From Chinchilla lanigera (lineage: Eukaryota; Chordata; Mammalia; Rodentia; Chinchillidae), in assembly GCF_000276665.1 (NCBI RefSeq), contig NW_004955402.1, positions 6,117,121 through 6,181,120 of the forward strand: DNA of 64,000 nucleotides. Reading direction: 5' to 3'. This document shows, one piece after another, positions 1-11,404 of this stretch. Made by a program: the position numbers and the translations under genes. Each line of letters begins with the position of its first letter. Within the stretch, counting starts at the first letter, position 1. The notes under the pieces were generated by a model. It ran no database searches, was not told the origin of the DNA, and worked only from the letters and a program-made list of their open reading frames with translations.

Positions 1-1140
1 AAGCAATTGCAATCACAAACATTACATCATATCCCAACTTGTAAACTGGTACAACTTCAGTTGGGTTCAGCTGTGGGTCTACCCTCTGCAGTTTCTTTTC
101 TTCTTTTTTCTTTTTGAGACAAGTCTCACTACATAGGGCAGACTACCCTTGCATTCACAGTGATCCTCCTGCATCAGCCTGCTGAGAGCTAGGATTATAG
201 GTGTGTGCTGCCACATCTGGCATTGTCAGTTTCTTGAAATGGATGGTAACTGGGATGGTGCCTGTCTCAGACATTTTTGCAGGCAGATCACTTCTCATCT
301 CCTGTAGCTATTCGAGTACCATGTAGTCCACTCATTAAGAACACCACTCCAGGAGTCTGCTGAGTCTCCCATGCCATACCAGGTTCACGAAGTCTTTTAG
401 TTTCTTTTTGACATCTTTCATTGGACCAGTTCCAGACCTTTCAAACTCTGGTCCCCATGGAAACTGCAGGAAAGTCTCTGGAAGATGAAAGTTGTGTGAG
501 TGATCTTCCTTCGCTCTTCATGATAGGGCTCATGGCTGCCTATTTTTTCTTACATTTTGGAGGCTGCAGGAAGTGTTCTTTGATATATTTTCAACCCAGA
601 ATGCTTCACAGTGTTTCTAGGTGAATACTGCAATCTGAAACTTGCTCATCCTTATTTGGCCATACCCCTGGATGCTGGAGAGATCACTATGTCCAAATAG
701 TCTTGCTGGATACCTTGAGCAGTGGCTTGATGCTGCTCTTGGAAGCTACCAGAAGTTCTATTTTGGATCCTCTCAGCTATGCTTTTCAGACACCCATGTG
801 CTCAAAGTCCAAGGTCACTGGTCTGGCTCTGGGTTATGAGCTTAGCAAGCTCCTGCCTAAGCAGCAAGAGTCATGAAAACAGAGCCGAGGCACACCCGTG
901 GCACCACTCCTGACACACAGCCCCATCTCCAGCCTGCACGCCACCACCAGAGCCACAATGGCAGAGGTCGAGCCTAGCCTAACAGCTTTTGATAGTCATC
1001 CTCTAACCCCCGCATTCAATAGTCTTTTGATGGACTGTATGAAAGCCTACTGCGTGCTGGCTACTGTGAAGGAGATAGAGAAAGCAGAAGTTCTTACCTC
1101 CATAGGACCTATGGTCCAGTGTCCATGCAATGAAGTCTAT
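1..1140 (-). pseudogene. Candidate degenerate retrocopy, unidentified parent
   Basis: On the minus strand, once the B1 SINE at about 111-222 is removed, a reading frame of about 54 codons stays open from near 300 to the window edge; its translation includes PVTIHFKKL and later NPTEVVPVYKLGYDVM. Farther upstream (300-900) protein-like stretches such as AERIQNRTSGSFQEQ alternate between frames and are broken by stops. This pattern fits a decayed processed copy of an mRNA, entered at its 3' part by a B1. I do not recognise the parent gene. No poly(A) tail or target duplication is visible because the left end lies outside the window. The alternative is chance open frame in unique DNA. Confidence 0.3.
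111..222 (-). repeat. B1-like SINE (7SL-derived)
   Basis: The plus strand shows the reverse complement of a B1/Alu-type monomer: a T-rich stretch, then GAGACAAGTCTCACTACAT, a degenerate middle, GATCCTCCTGCATCAGCCT, and GGATTATAGGTGTGTGC. Flanking CAGTTTCTT occurs on both sides (near 89 and 225), which fits a target-site duplication. B1 is rodent-specific, so this is the main evidence for the host order. Confidence 0.8.
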
Positions 1141-1349
1141 ATTAGTTTTATTCCCCCTTTATAGTGTAATTAATCCTTTGAGAATAATGAATTTCATACT
1201 TTTCACTATCTTTAATACCATCCTTAAAGCATTGTGGGCCAAATGGTTGGAACCCAAGAAATATTTGTGCGTGGCTCATTCCAAAGTGGACCAACAATCA
1301 TATAGATCAACTGCGAGACTTAACTCTGTGGTATGTGCTAGTCTGTTTT

Positions 1350-1528
1350 ACTTACACGATACCATTTAGGATTCTTGAGGTATTTGAAGTTTGTATCATT
1401 TCTATTTTACAGATGAGAAATCTGAACTCAAAAGGAATTCAGCAACTTTCCCAAAGTCACATAGGTAGTAAACAGTGGAAAACTGACTCAATTTCAAGAC
1501 TGTCTCATCCAAATCTTTGTTTTTAACC
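1350..1528 (+). repeat. MIR SINE
   Basis: The core reads like MIR: a segment resembling TTTTACAGATGAGAAATCTG, followed by a degenerate version of the 'cccaaagtcacataggtagt' core and a decayed 3' part. It is an old, pan-mammalian tRNA-derived SINE. No target duplications remain. Confidence 0.7.
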
Positions 1529-1870
1529 ATATGTTCTCTCCTTGGCACACTTCTATTTATCTCTTGGCAGTTACATAAACACCTTCATTTCAAGTCATCA
1601 ACATTCTGTGTTACATCTTTAAATGGTAAGAATCTAAATGTTGAAACTAACTATTCAAGGCAATGCTTGTGGACCTCTGGTGTTTCTCTGTGTCTTTTGA
1701 GAATAGGCACTTTGTTGGAAGCTATTTCCAAGGATTATTGTGAGACAAACAGCCTTGGAAAATGGAACAATTGCCCTGTCTGGTGTGGACAGCAGGATTG
1801 CTTACTGTCTAGTATAATCAAGATGATGTTTCTCTCCAGGAAAAATGTCTATCAGGTATGTTGTAACCAA

Positions 1871-1970
1871 GGGGCTGGGGATTTAGCTCAGCAGCACAGT
1901 GCCTGCCTGGCAAGCATGAGGTCGTGAGTTAAATTCCTGGTACTGGAGACAAAACAAAACAAAACAAAAA
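1871..1970 (+). repeat. ID-type SINE with target-site duplication
   Basis: The element starts GGGGCTGGGGATTTAGCTCA (tRNA A-box region), has a B-box-like AGGTCGTGAGTTAAATTCC, a 3' box CTGGTACTGG, and an (AAAAC)n tail. A 13-bp near-perfect duplication, GTATGTTGTAACC (1856-1868) and GTATGTTGTAGCC (1973-1985), flanks it, so it is a true retroposition. The copy is mildly diverged in the B box. Confidence 0.92.
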
Positions 1971-1989
1971 GGGTATGTTGTAGCCCACC

Positions 1990-2690
1990 GTAAAATATTG
2001 GCATTTCCTAGACCCACAGTTCCTTTGCTGTGGCGTGAGGTTGCCTGTTCTTCCACATCACCCTGCTTCATGGTGGGTGCAAGAAGAAACAAAGGAAAAG
2101 AGAAGCTTGTGTTGTTTGCTTTACCCTGAGAATGGTCTTCGTCTCTCAACCAAGAGTCACGTGTCTTCCACAGCAGCCATGGGATACCAGGGCAAGCTAA
2201 CTCCTTAAATGGCAAGTGGGTTAAGACCTCAGACTCTTCACAGTCCCTGACATTACCACTCCCCCTTCATTCACGCTCCTTATTAAGCTAAGCATTGTGT
2301 CTTCAATTGACATGCGTCATCTGATTGTTCTCAGACATGCTTTGAAATATTTGAACTTTGAACCATCCATTTTGGTACATTTCCTTTCTTTCTCTGTATT
2401 ACGCTTTCCTTTTTCTTTCAGATTCTTGTTTCTCTGCCTTCTTTCACCTCTCTCTGCATTTCAGTACTAGAAATTACATCTATTGTCCACACTTTAAGGT
2501 GAAAGAAATGCATTGTCTCTTCTAGAGATACTGCATTTTCAGGTTTAATTTTATGTGAAGCAAGAAGGGTTTCTGTAGGACGAACAATTTAGGGTTTTTA
2601 AGCAAGAGTGTGGGGAAGAATTAGCTCAGATCAAGTAAGTAAGAAGGGGAGATTCTTTCTCTTCACTTATGAAAGTAAAACTCACAATGA
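1990..2690. other. Unassigned sequence
   Basis: I see no gene, RNA or repeat that I can name here. It contains ordinary AT-rich sequence with a few pyrimidine-rich stretches near 2380-2450. Confidence 0.4.
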
Positions 2691-2734
2691 TGTTCAACTC
2701 TGTCTACATGTCAGGAAAATTCTGAATCCACTCC

Positions 2735-3075
2735 AGGATTCAATCTATGAACTTAGCCTTCTGTCTCCATATCTATGGATTCAACCAACCATGTATTAAA
2801 AAGATGTGAAAACAACTGCATATGTGGGGAACATCCATAGACTTTTGTCCTTGTCATTATTCCTTAAGCAACACAGCATAAGAAATATTTACATAGCATT
2901 TACACTGTATTAAGTATTATATATAAGATGATTTCAGTATATGAGATGATTTAAAGTGCACAAGAAGTTATACACGGGTTGTGTGAAATACTATGCCATT
3001 TTATGTAAGGAGCCTGAGCATGTGGGGCTCTTGGTGTCTGTGGGCAGAAACAATCTCCCATTGATCCTAAAGAGC
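2735..3075 (+). mobile_element. Tigger/pogo-type non-autonomous DNA transposon relic
   Basis: Matches in order the body of a common eutherian Tigger-like MITE: the left-arm phrase ATGGATTCAACCAACCATG, then TTGTCCTTGTCATTATTCC, then TTTACATAGCATTTACACTG followed by a TATTATA motif, then GATGATTTAAAGT and TATGCCATTTTATGTAAGG. The right arm ends in a degraded terminal repeat near 3060. Family assignment is from memory of the consensus, and the subfamily is not resolved. Confidence 0.6.
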
Positions 3076-3139
3076 GACCACACTTGCTAATTAGAAATAG
3101 GTTATACATTACAGTAGTTAGGCTAAGTAAAGCTAGTTA

Positions 3140-3520
3140 TTGTAACGCGAACTCTTGAGATTCAGTAGCCCAGGAGTAGGAGCATATGTCTTACACCTAT
3201 CAAGACCAGTGTGCTTTGCAGGAGGTCTACTTCACGGATCTTGCTGGAATTGGGTTCACAGACGACTTCCCTCAGGCTACCAGAGGAAGGGGCTCCACAG
3301 CACAGGCATGGCCTCTGATTAACCACTGGATCAGGAACTGGCATGTATCCCTTTCACTCCTATCCTATTGGCCACTTCTCAGTCATATGACCACATCTAA
3401 ATGCAAGGGGCTCTAGCAAATATAGCTTTGCCATGTGCCTGGGAGGGAAAGAAAATAGGTTTTATTGAACATGTAGCAATCTCTGCTCAGAATTTGTACC
3501 CTCTGTTCTAGAATAGCTCA
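3140..3520 (+). repeat. Ancient interspersed repeat, class unresolved
   Basis: The section around 3355-3500 (a 'tattggccacttctcagtca' phrase followed by a 'catgtgcctgggagg' phrase and 'agcaatctctgctcag') resembles a widely dispersed eutherian repeat, but I cannot place it confidently in a family. No coding potential is visible; short ORFs on both strands overlap and look random. Confidence 0.35.
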
Positions 3521-3954
3521 GTAACCTTGGATATTTCTGACAAATGCTTATGAATAATTCACTTTGACACAGTAGAGAAATGCCGTATGCTGCCTAAATT
3601 TGTGTTATCTTCAATTTGCATCTAGGCTGCTTTCTTTTTCATAGTAAAATAATAATAGCTTACTTCTTTCACATTGCATTAAATAAAGTTGCATTTTACC
3701 AACAATTTGTATAGTGTGATGCCATTTTGTAACCAGGGAGCATGTACACAGAAAATGTCTGGAAGGGAAACATCAAAATGTTAGCCGTGGTTATTTCTCT
3801 GAAAATATAAATAATTTTCACTGTTTTTTGTTTTCCTGTACTTTCTGAAAAGGTTTAGAATAAGCAAGCGTAATTCTATAATTCAAACAATGAGACATCT
3901 TTATTTAAGATAATAGGGACCAAGTTACATATGGAGTGGCCAAAAACATAGGGT

Positions 3955-4145
3955 ACTTTCACAGCTATTTCATTAATTTTGTGGGCTGGGTAAGGCAAGC
4001 ATTCATAGTAGTACACCCACTTCAAAGATGTGAGGACTGAAGCTCAGTTGGAGCAAAGACTTGCTGAAGGGCGTGCAGCCAGAAATAGTCAATCTGAGTC
4101 TTCGACCTACATCATGTCCTTTCCAGGTCTGTTTATCCCATAACA
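3955..4145 (+). repeat. MIR SINE
   Basis: The middle reads AGATGTGAGGACTGAAGCTC, followed by a degenerate 'acttgctgaagggcgtgcagccag' and the 3' GTCTGTTTATCCCATAACAT. The order and spacing match MIR. It is diverged, as expected for a pre-rodent insertion. Confidence 0.75.
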
Positions 4146-7100
4146 TCAAGTTGGTTCAGGGGCAGAGAAGTGAAATATTGTGCTACTGACCGGTTCCTGG
4201 ATTTCAAGGAAGAAAAACTGACATGGACACTTTTCTGGGGATTCTCTGGAGCTCTGACTAGAAGACATGCGAGAAACTTCACTGTGACTTGTCCTACACA
4301 ATGACACAGAGCCAGGACAAAGGACCTGCTGAGTGCTTTTTGTGTTTTTAGATGAGCACTCTCTGACAGAGAAATTGCAGTGTAGAATCACCCTTCTCAC
4401 CTCTATCCCAGGGCATAGCTCTGCCTTCCGGGTCCTCGATACTCTCTCTGCATGCCAAGGAATGGAAGAGCTGCCAGGCCACCTCATTTGTGCCACATCT
4501 GATCCAGATGGCTCCACACACTCCAATTTTAGTTCCTGTTTTGTTTTCACCTCTCAGGGTGAAAAAGAACAGCCTGTAACATTGCTGTGGAGAAATTGTT
4601 GGAGCAAACTCTGCACAGAGACTGCCCAGAGAAGGCAAGGTTGTCACCGTTCTGTACGCTAATTAGGCATGTTCACAGCCATCAGGACCCCAATCTGCCA
4701 GGTTACGGGCAGTGGTCTATTTCAGGGGCATCTGGTAGGAACCAGAGAGGATGGTGGATGTGTGGACTCTTAAGTGCACCACAAGCTGGAAGTCTCATTA
4801 GGAAAGCTTATACACATACTAAAGGGCAGAGAAAGAAAGAAAAATGTACCTTCCCAAAAGTCAGCGTCGGGAGTGGGCTGGTGGCTAGTCATTATATTAC
4901 CCAAGTAGCATGTCCAGTGCCCAGCCAGTGACAGGTAAGTGGAGGGCCAAAGAAGCAAATGCAAAGGCATTACAGCTTTGATTTCCACTGCCTCAAACTC
5001 CTGGCTGCTCCTGCTCCCTTTAACCTTCCCAACACTGCTGCATGATGCCAGGGAGTGGTAGAAAGGAGGTTATTTTAGCTGGCAGAATAATTTTGGTCAT
5101 CAAAGAGCTCTCTCTACTGTTTTAGCAGAGCTTCCTGAGAGTCTGAACATAATATACAAAAGCGAGGAAATCAGAGCTTGATTTTCGTCTGCTCAGATGC
5201 CATTAGCTGAGCAGACAATTAAGGGGGTAAGTTTTCCGGATCAAAGGCTAAACATCTGAATGCCACCAAGAGCAAGCCGGGTATATGCCATCTCCTCCAC
5301 ATAAGACACGACATGACCTTATTCCACGAAACTTAGTTTCGTAGTTGTTGAAGGTACTCCAAGAAATTTGCATCCAGGTTAATTAATTGTCAAACATTTA
5401 AGGGCACTACAATAGAAATTATTGTCCAAGGAGGAAAGGAAGTAAAACACATACAAGGCAAGACTGTTTCTGACCCTGTCATCCTAGCCACTTGAAGAGT
5501 TATATAATGTGTTTCCTTAATAACTTGCAGGTCTCTCATTAAGTCAGGATGCAGGGGAGAGAGGAACCACGATGTGCTCTAACTTCCAGAAGAGAAATTT
5601 GAGGCAGATGTGTGTGCCAGCTGCTCTGGAGGGGTGGCAGCTCCCATGCAGATGTGAGACTGTTAAGCTTTATTATTACAGAACCTCTGTTTACAGAGTG
5701 AAAGTGACGCGCCCTGCTTGAAAAAGAGCACACTTTGCCCAGGGTTAGACCTGCACTGAGGCCAGACAGAGCTCACAGGGAAGGAGATAGTTATGAAATG
5801 TGGTCTGTGATCCTTTGAAAAGGCATGAAGAAGAGCTTAGAATTCTTAGTTTGACTGTCTTGTATGAGGTATCACTGTCTTTGTATTCATCATGATTTAG
5901 TTCACTTAAGTTGTAGACACATTAATTTTTTTTTACCAAAGTTAGCAAGTTTTTAATCTTTTCTCCTTCAAATATTTTCTTCTCTTCTCTCTTGATCTTC
6001 TCTTCCTTGGCATCTAATTATATATCTATTACACCACTTGGTTAAACATTTTCACACATTTTTCTCTCTGTTCCTCGGATTGGATGAGTTCTCATCATCT
6101 GTCTTTAAGTTATACTGATGCTCCTGCCTGCGATAAAGTTGGAATAGGACTCAGACATTGGTTAGGAAAAACCAGGTCCTATCCTCAAGGATCTTTGGAG
6201 AAAGGGACTGACCAGGCAAAGGAAATCTCCTTGAAAGCTTTTTATCCTTTTATTTTTCTTTCTGATTTTCATCATCTTAACTCCTTCAGGTCTTACTATA
6301 CCCACTATATATAAAAGACAAAGCACTCTAATAAGATTGAAGCAAAATTCTTTCAAGAGCTGCAGTTTTCAACTTACTTGATATTGTTGAATATATCTGC
6401 TTTGTCCTGGGGTAATTTATATTTTCTTTCAAAATTTCTTCTTTTTTTGAGATTCTATAAGGACAGCTGCTTTCCAAGGTTTAGGTAGGAAGGAAATGGC
6501 TGATAGCATCTCCCATATGCTACCTGCTGTATTTAATTATCGGTAAAGGAAATAAACTGATGCAGAGGTAAATAAGTAAAGGCAGGCAAAAACAGGGCCT
6601 GCCTGAGTTCTTCATTGTGACTGACAGGAACAAGAGAGGACCTGTCCTTCTAACAGCAGACAGCAGGCCAGCCAGTGCTTGGAGCAGACAGACCCAGCTC
6701 GCTGAGTTTGGAACAGAAAACAGCAGCTTTGTTCCAGGAGAGCAAAATTCTTGTTAATGGACCTGATCAAACTGGGATTAGGAAAATAAAATGTAATTTG
6801 ACATGGTTTAACCGAGTATTGAACTACAATTCTTTACCTGACCTATAAGGAAACACCGGGAGAGTCCCCAGCGTTCGGGTAGCAGCGTGGTCCACCACAC
6901 TTGCAGTGGGCTGCTATGGCAGTGAGAACGTGAAGACAGAGGAGATAGGACCTGTTAAAGTCCAGTATAGAGTGTCTCAGCCAGGAAACACGGGGAAGAG
7001 GAGACAAAGAAGCCAGCCACCTGCAGTGGGGATAGAAGTCCGGTTCCTTCCTCTCTGTGGCTTGTGATCTCTCACTTCTGTCCATGTTCCCTCATTCACA

Positions 7101-7690
7101 GGGCCTCTTGTTGTCTCCTGCATGAACGGGGTAGCCTGGAAACTGTGTGATTTCATCTCACCAGCTGTGAAAAGTTTAATTCTAAATGCACACTGTTGTA
7201 CTCTTAGCGTTTTACCTAGCAGAATAACTGACAGAGCTTGAATGGCACTCTACCTCTGATTTTACTGGAGACTTGCTAGAGAGGAGTAAACATAATGCTG
7301 TTTTGGAGTTCTCCAAAGTAACACTTATGGAGTGATTGTGGATTTCTGAATGGTGGGATGTAGGGGGATAATTTTCAACAGAAAGCTTGTGTACATCAGG
7401 TTTTCTTTTCTACAAAAACAAAACCTTTTGACTGAGGAAGTTTTGAGTTTCTTTCTTCACTGGCCTGGACGATTTTGGAAGTTGGGGTTCTTATGTTCAG
7501 CTTCTTTTCCCACAGTCTTGCAAAGAAACTGCACATGACAATCAATGTTTCTCAATTTAAGGTAATACTTATTGCATTTTACTTATCTTAGTTTAACTTG
7601 TTTTGATACAGTACTCATAATTTTTATTTTTATGCATGTATTTCCTGATCTCTAAGAGCCACACTATGTGTTGTCTTCTTTATGATTGAT
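4146..7690. other. Mostly unique non-coding tract
   Basis: No recognisable gene or young repeat occurs in this 3.5-kb stretch. ORFs up to 134 codons are present on both strands around 4146-4990, but they overlap one another and lack initiation or splice context. Two perfect inverted repeats stand out: 5187-5196 with 5207-5216, and 6580-6587 with 6597-6604. The tract is the longest repeat-poor interval in the first third of the window, so it is a reasonable place to look for conserved non-coding elements. Confidence 0.5.
5187..5216. other. Perfect 10-bp inverted repeat (hairpin)
   Basis: GTCTGCTCAG (5187-5196) and its exact reverse complement CTGAGCAGAC (5207-5216) flank a 10-base spacer containing CATTAG. 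It could form a hairpin, or be a palindromic protein-binding arrangement. It is too short to call as a microRNA precursor. Confidence 0.6.
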
Positions 7691-7699
7691 ACACTGTGT

Positions 7700-8075
7700 C
7701 AACTGGAGAAGTTGAGAAGTTTAACTAAGCCTCTCAGCAGCGGGCCAGGGTCCTCACTTTGTAAACACCCTGAGCCTGTGCAACAGGAGGGCATGAAGAT
7801 TGTGTGAGTGCTACATCCGCCCTGTGGGTGGGGACTGGCCTGCTTACAGTACAAGGAGGAGAAGAGGCTTGCTCTTGCTGCTCCTCTCTTTTTTCTTGCT
7901 GCTTTTGCTGTCTTCTGCTGTCATGAACTGTTCCCGTCCATCATGTGCCACCCTGCCTTGGAGACAGCTGATTACAGACTGAAACAGCCACTAACTGAGC
8001 TAAATAAACCTTCTCTTCCTTAATTTTGGGCACCAAGTATTTTGTCCCAACAATGAAAGAAAAGTAACTAAGGCA
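7700..8075 (+). mobile_element. MaLR-type LTR
   Basis: The element has the 3' signature of mammalian apparent LTR retrotransposons: GAGCTAAATAAACCTTCTCT (polyadenylation signal), then a 'ttgtcccaacaatgaaag' phrase and the terminal AAGTAACTAAGGCA. The upstream part contains CACCCTGAGCCTGTGCAA, shared with the copy at 16105-16453. No internal retroviral sequence is attached, so it is a solo LTR. ORFs at 7800-8023 inside it are by-products. Confidence 0.75.
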
Positions 8076-8079
8076 ACTG

Positions 8080-9190
8080 CTTTCTCTATTTCTACAGGAA
8101 CTTCAGGTGAGATTGGATCTCCATATTTTTCTGCTGCTTATTTTTCATGTAAATTTAAGTTTATCTAACTATTTAAATGGATTTTGTGTTCAGATAGCTT
8201 TTATATTTACACAAAACTCCTTCCTTTTCTTGTATTATTTTGCGTAGTGACGATTTATGGCAGCTTGCTCTCTGAAACCTCCAGGCTGATGCACGGCTCC
8301 TATTTAACATGGACAAACTTCACTTTTTCTCTGCTTCACCCACCTGCTGAATTTGCTTTGCTCCAGTGGGACCTCAGCAGCATGAAGCCTCGGTGCGGAG
8401 AGAGTCCCTGTGGATCAGCCAAAGAGCCTGAGTGAGGATGGACCGCCCAGCCCTTTGGACCGTACAAGAGGAAGAGGAGTATATCTGTGTCTCACTTGGC
8501 TCAGCACTTGCTCTGTTTCTCACTTTGTTAGAAAGGAATATGCAAGGCTGTCTCTGCATGCATTTATGGACTTTTGAGGGTAAAAATGAACAAGAGGTCC
8601 AGTGGAAGCCAAAGGGAAAAGAGAAGTCCTCCATGTGAAATCATGAGTTCCACAGGTCTCCCTCTTGTCCACGCAGCACTGTAACTGGACGTGGTGTCTG
8701 AGAACTGGCCAGATGTCCTTCTGGTGTGGCTACATGTGAGAAAAACAGAAGATGAGAGAGGACCCCTTTGCTCTTCCTTTATCCTGTGTTTCCTGTTATT
8801 CTAATGTTCCTTTTATTGTGGCCTGTGCCGCTGTTCATGGCTATGGCTTCAGCTGTTTGTCTCCAGGAAGCATCAAAGGTGAGGATCGGAAAAGGCCTGG
8901 AGGTCTGAGCATCTGAGTGAAGCTCTTTCTCCTTTTCTTGCCTGTAAACTGTGTCTTCCTCACTTTGATCTAATCCTATGTCCACTGATCAGTTTCATTT
9001 AAAAAGTTGTGCTTGCTCGCAGGGCACCTTATTATGCATACTTCGCCCTACATGTTTTTATATCACAGCTAATGCTGTGGTTTACTCCACTGTCAAATAG
9101 ACATTACAGTTGTACATTTTGTACCAGACATAAACGGTCTCAATTTCTCTTTAAACATCTAAAACATTAAAAATCCCTCCTTGACTCAAA
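8080..9190. other. Unassigned sequence
   Basis: No feature is recognisable. Antisense ORFs near 8374-8638 cover the same bases in two frames and are judged random. The interval separates a MaLR LTR from an MLT2-like LTR. Confidence 0.4.
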
Positions 9191-9194
9191 TCAG

Positions 9195-9550
9195 TCTTTT
9201 TTCTCTCTTGAGATCCAGTTGAATGAGGCTCATTTCCATTTTTGGTGATTCAGTTCCTGTGTCAGCTTGCAGCACCCAGATATTTGACCAAATAGTACTC
9301 AGGCTATTTCTGTGAAGATACTTTAGGATGTGATTAGCTTCTAAAACAGTGGACTTTGAAGAAAGTAGATTAGCCTCCCTAGTGTGGTTGGCCTGCATCC
9401 AATCAGCTGGAGGTCTGAGTAGAGCCAAAGGCTAACTTCCTCTAAGCAAGAGGGAATTATGCAAGGAGGCGGTCTTCGGACTTGCCTTGTAACATTAGCT
9501 CTTCCTTAGCTCAAGAATTATGGCCTTTGAAATTGAACTGCAACCCTTGT
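9195..9550 (+). mobile_element. MLT2-like ERVL LTR, 3' part missing
   Basis: The segment contains GCACCCAGATATTTGACCAA, a degraded 'tctgtgaag.tactttaggatg' section, CAGTGGACTTTGAAGAAAGT, GCATCCAATCAGCTGGAGG and GCAAGAGGGAATTATGC in the order typical of MLT2-type ERVL LTRs. It breaks off near 9550, where a reverse-oriented MaLR LTR begins, which suggests that the later LTR interrupted or truncated it. Confidence 0.65.
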
Positions 9551-9552
9551 CT

Positions 9553-9900
9553 GAGCTGGTCAGCTTGAGCTGCTATAACAACAAAATTTGAATGAGGTAA
9601 CTTATAAAAATAGTCAGTTCTGGAGGCTGGAAAGCCCAAAACCAAGGTGAGAGTTTGCACTTTGGTGCTAGATGGCTCCTACTCGTTGGGTTCTCACACA
9701 GGGAAAAGGGTGGCCAACTACCTGGGACCTCTTTTTATAAGGGCACTAATCTCATTCATGGGAGCAACACACTCAGGACCAATCATCTCCCAAAGGCCCT
9801 GCTTTCCAGTGATATCACAGGACATTAGTTTTCAGTGTGTGAATTTTGGGGCTACAAAATATTTAGATCATGGCATTATTCATACTTTATACACACCACT
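9553..9900 (-). mobile_element. MaLR/MLT1-type LTR
   Basis: The reverse complement of the MaLR 3' end is visible: GAGCTGCTATAACAACAAAA, then TAACTTATAAAAATAGTCAG and TTCTGGAGGCTGGAAAG. Farther right, CTTTTTATAAGGGCACTAAT and TCATGGGAGCAACACACTCA match the body of the LTR read backwards. Confidence 0.7.
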
Positions 9901-10004
9901 TCTACAAATGAATGAGCCAATCCCTTACAGCACATCTCTTTCTATGTACTTGCACTTTTTCTCTGAGAACCATGACTGATATACTACACAAAAAGAAAAT
10001 CTTC

Positions 10005-10390
10005 ATTATGGTTTGTGTCGAGATGTCCTCCCAAAGCCTCATGTAGTCTTGGGGGGTGGGTTTTTTGAGGGTGGCTGAATCTAGAATTTGTGATTGGTTC
10101 ATTATCTAGTGCTGGGATTGAGGTGTGAGTGTTATACCCAACCTAGGGCAGGTAGCCTGCATGCAATATAAGGGGAAGAAAAGAGTCTCACTCCTCCCTT
10201 TTCCTTTTGCTCCTATCACTTTTGATGTCTTCCATCCCCCTGGATGATTGCTCCTCTGCCACACCATCCTGTCTTGGAGCCAGCCTATATGGACTGAAAC
10301 CTCTACAGACTGAGTGAAATAAACCTTTCCTTCCTTAATTTTGGGTGTCAGGTATTTCTGTCTCAGCAGTGAGAGAAAACTAACTAAGAT
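10005..10390 (+). mobile_element. MaLR-type LTR
   Basis: Starts with a 'tatggtttgtgtcgagatgt' head and a CCTCATGTAGTCTTGGGGGG phrase, carries GTAGCCTGCATGCAATATAA, and ends GAGTGAAATAAACCTTTCCT, TCTCAGCAGTGAGAGAAAAC, TAACTAAGA. It is nearly collinear with the copy at 48876-49260 and is therefore the same rodent MaLR subfamily. Confidence 0.8.
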
Positions 10391-11400
10391 GGTCCCTAAA
10401 TATGCTTAGAACATCTTCACACTCACGTTTGCGTCTCTGTTTCAGCCACTGCTTCCTCAGACTGATGCATGATTGGAATACGCCTATTCAAATAGCTACT
10501 GAGGGAGGAGTATTTTATCCACTCAGGACTTTTTCTGTTTTCCAATTTTTGTGAACTTCCAGGAAAGCAACAGGATAAAAAAATTATGTTATAGCATTAA
10601 CTCCACACACAAAAATTCATGAAACCATCAAATAAGAGAAATGTAGCATGTTAAAGTTTCTCATCAATTTCCTTCTACCACAACATATATCACGTGAAGG
10701 TTTTCTTTCCTCAGGAGTCACTGCAGTTTACAGCCTAGATCCATCAAGTTATTGATAATGGTAGAACATATCAGAATATACATGCAATCTAGAGGAAAAT
10801 AGAGATGTGGTGATAGCATCCTTGGCAGAGAACAAGACAAATATTGTCTTCAGTTCCAACTTCAGCCTAACACTCAGCCAAGAGAAATGGTCCATGAACA
10901 TGTAAAATAGCACCATTAAAAGTTGCGTATCCTGTAGGGAGTGTGGGAAGGAGTTATTTTCCCAGGTTCCTGACTGTCTCTTCTTTTGGAGACTAGTACT
11001 GGAATTATTCTTGTCTTTCAGGAATTTTTACAAATTTATTCAAAAAGCCCATTCAACTCCTGTGCCTTTCCTACAGCCCATCTTCTTACTCAGAACTTTT
11101 CTTCAAGCTCTTGTTATTCCACTTAATATCTCCCGCTGGACTTCCCTATGGATCTAGCATCTCTGTAATGAGAGAAGAGTGAAACACCATCCAGAACCTC
11201 AGCTAACAGAGCATTCCCCACGTGCCAGGTCACCAGCCAGGAGAAGTGCATCACGCATGCTTGGTCTTGCACTTTTGCACTTGCTGCAGCCCTCTTCCAA
11301 TCCTTCCCCTCCTCCTTCCACAGCTCCATTATCACCAGTCTGGCCTGGCCAGTGTTTGTGTAGCTCCTGGTCACTTCCCCTGGGAAACACCATGTCCCCT
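10391..11400. other. Unassigned sequence
   Basis: No named repeat or gene is seen. Overlapping ORFs on both strands at 11123-11454 share the same bases and show no codon bias I can detect. Confidence 0.4.
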
Positions 11401-11404
11401 GCCA

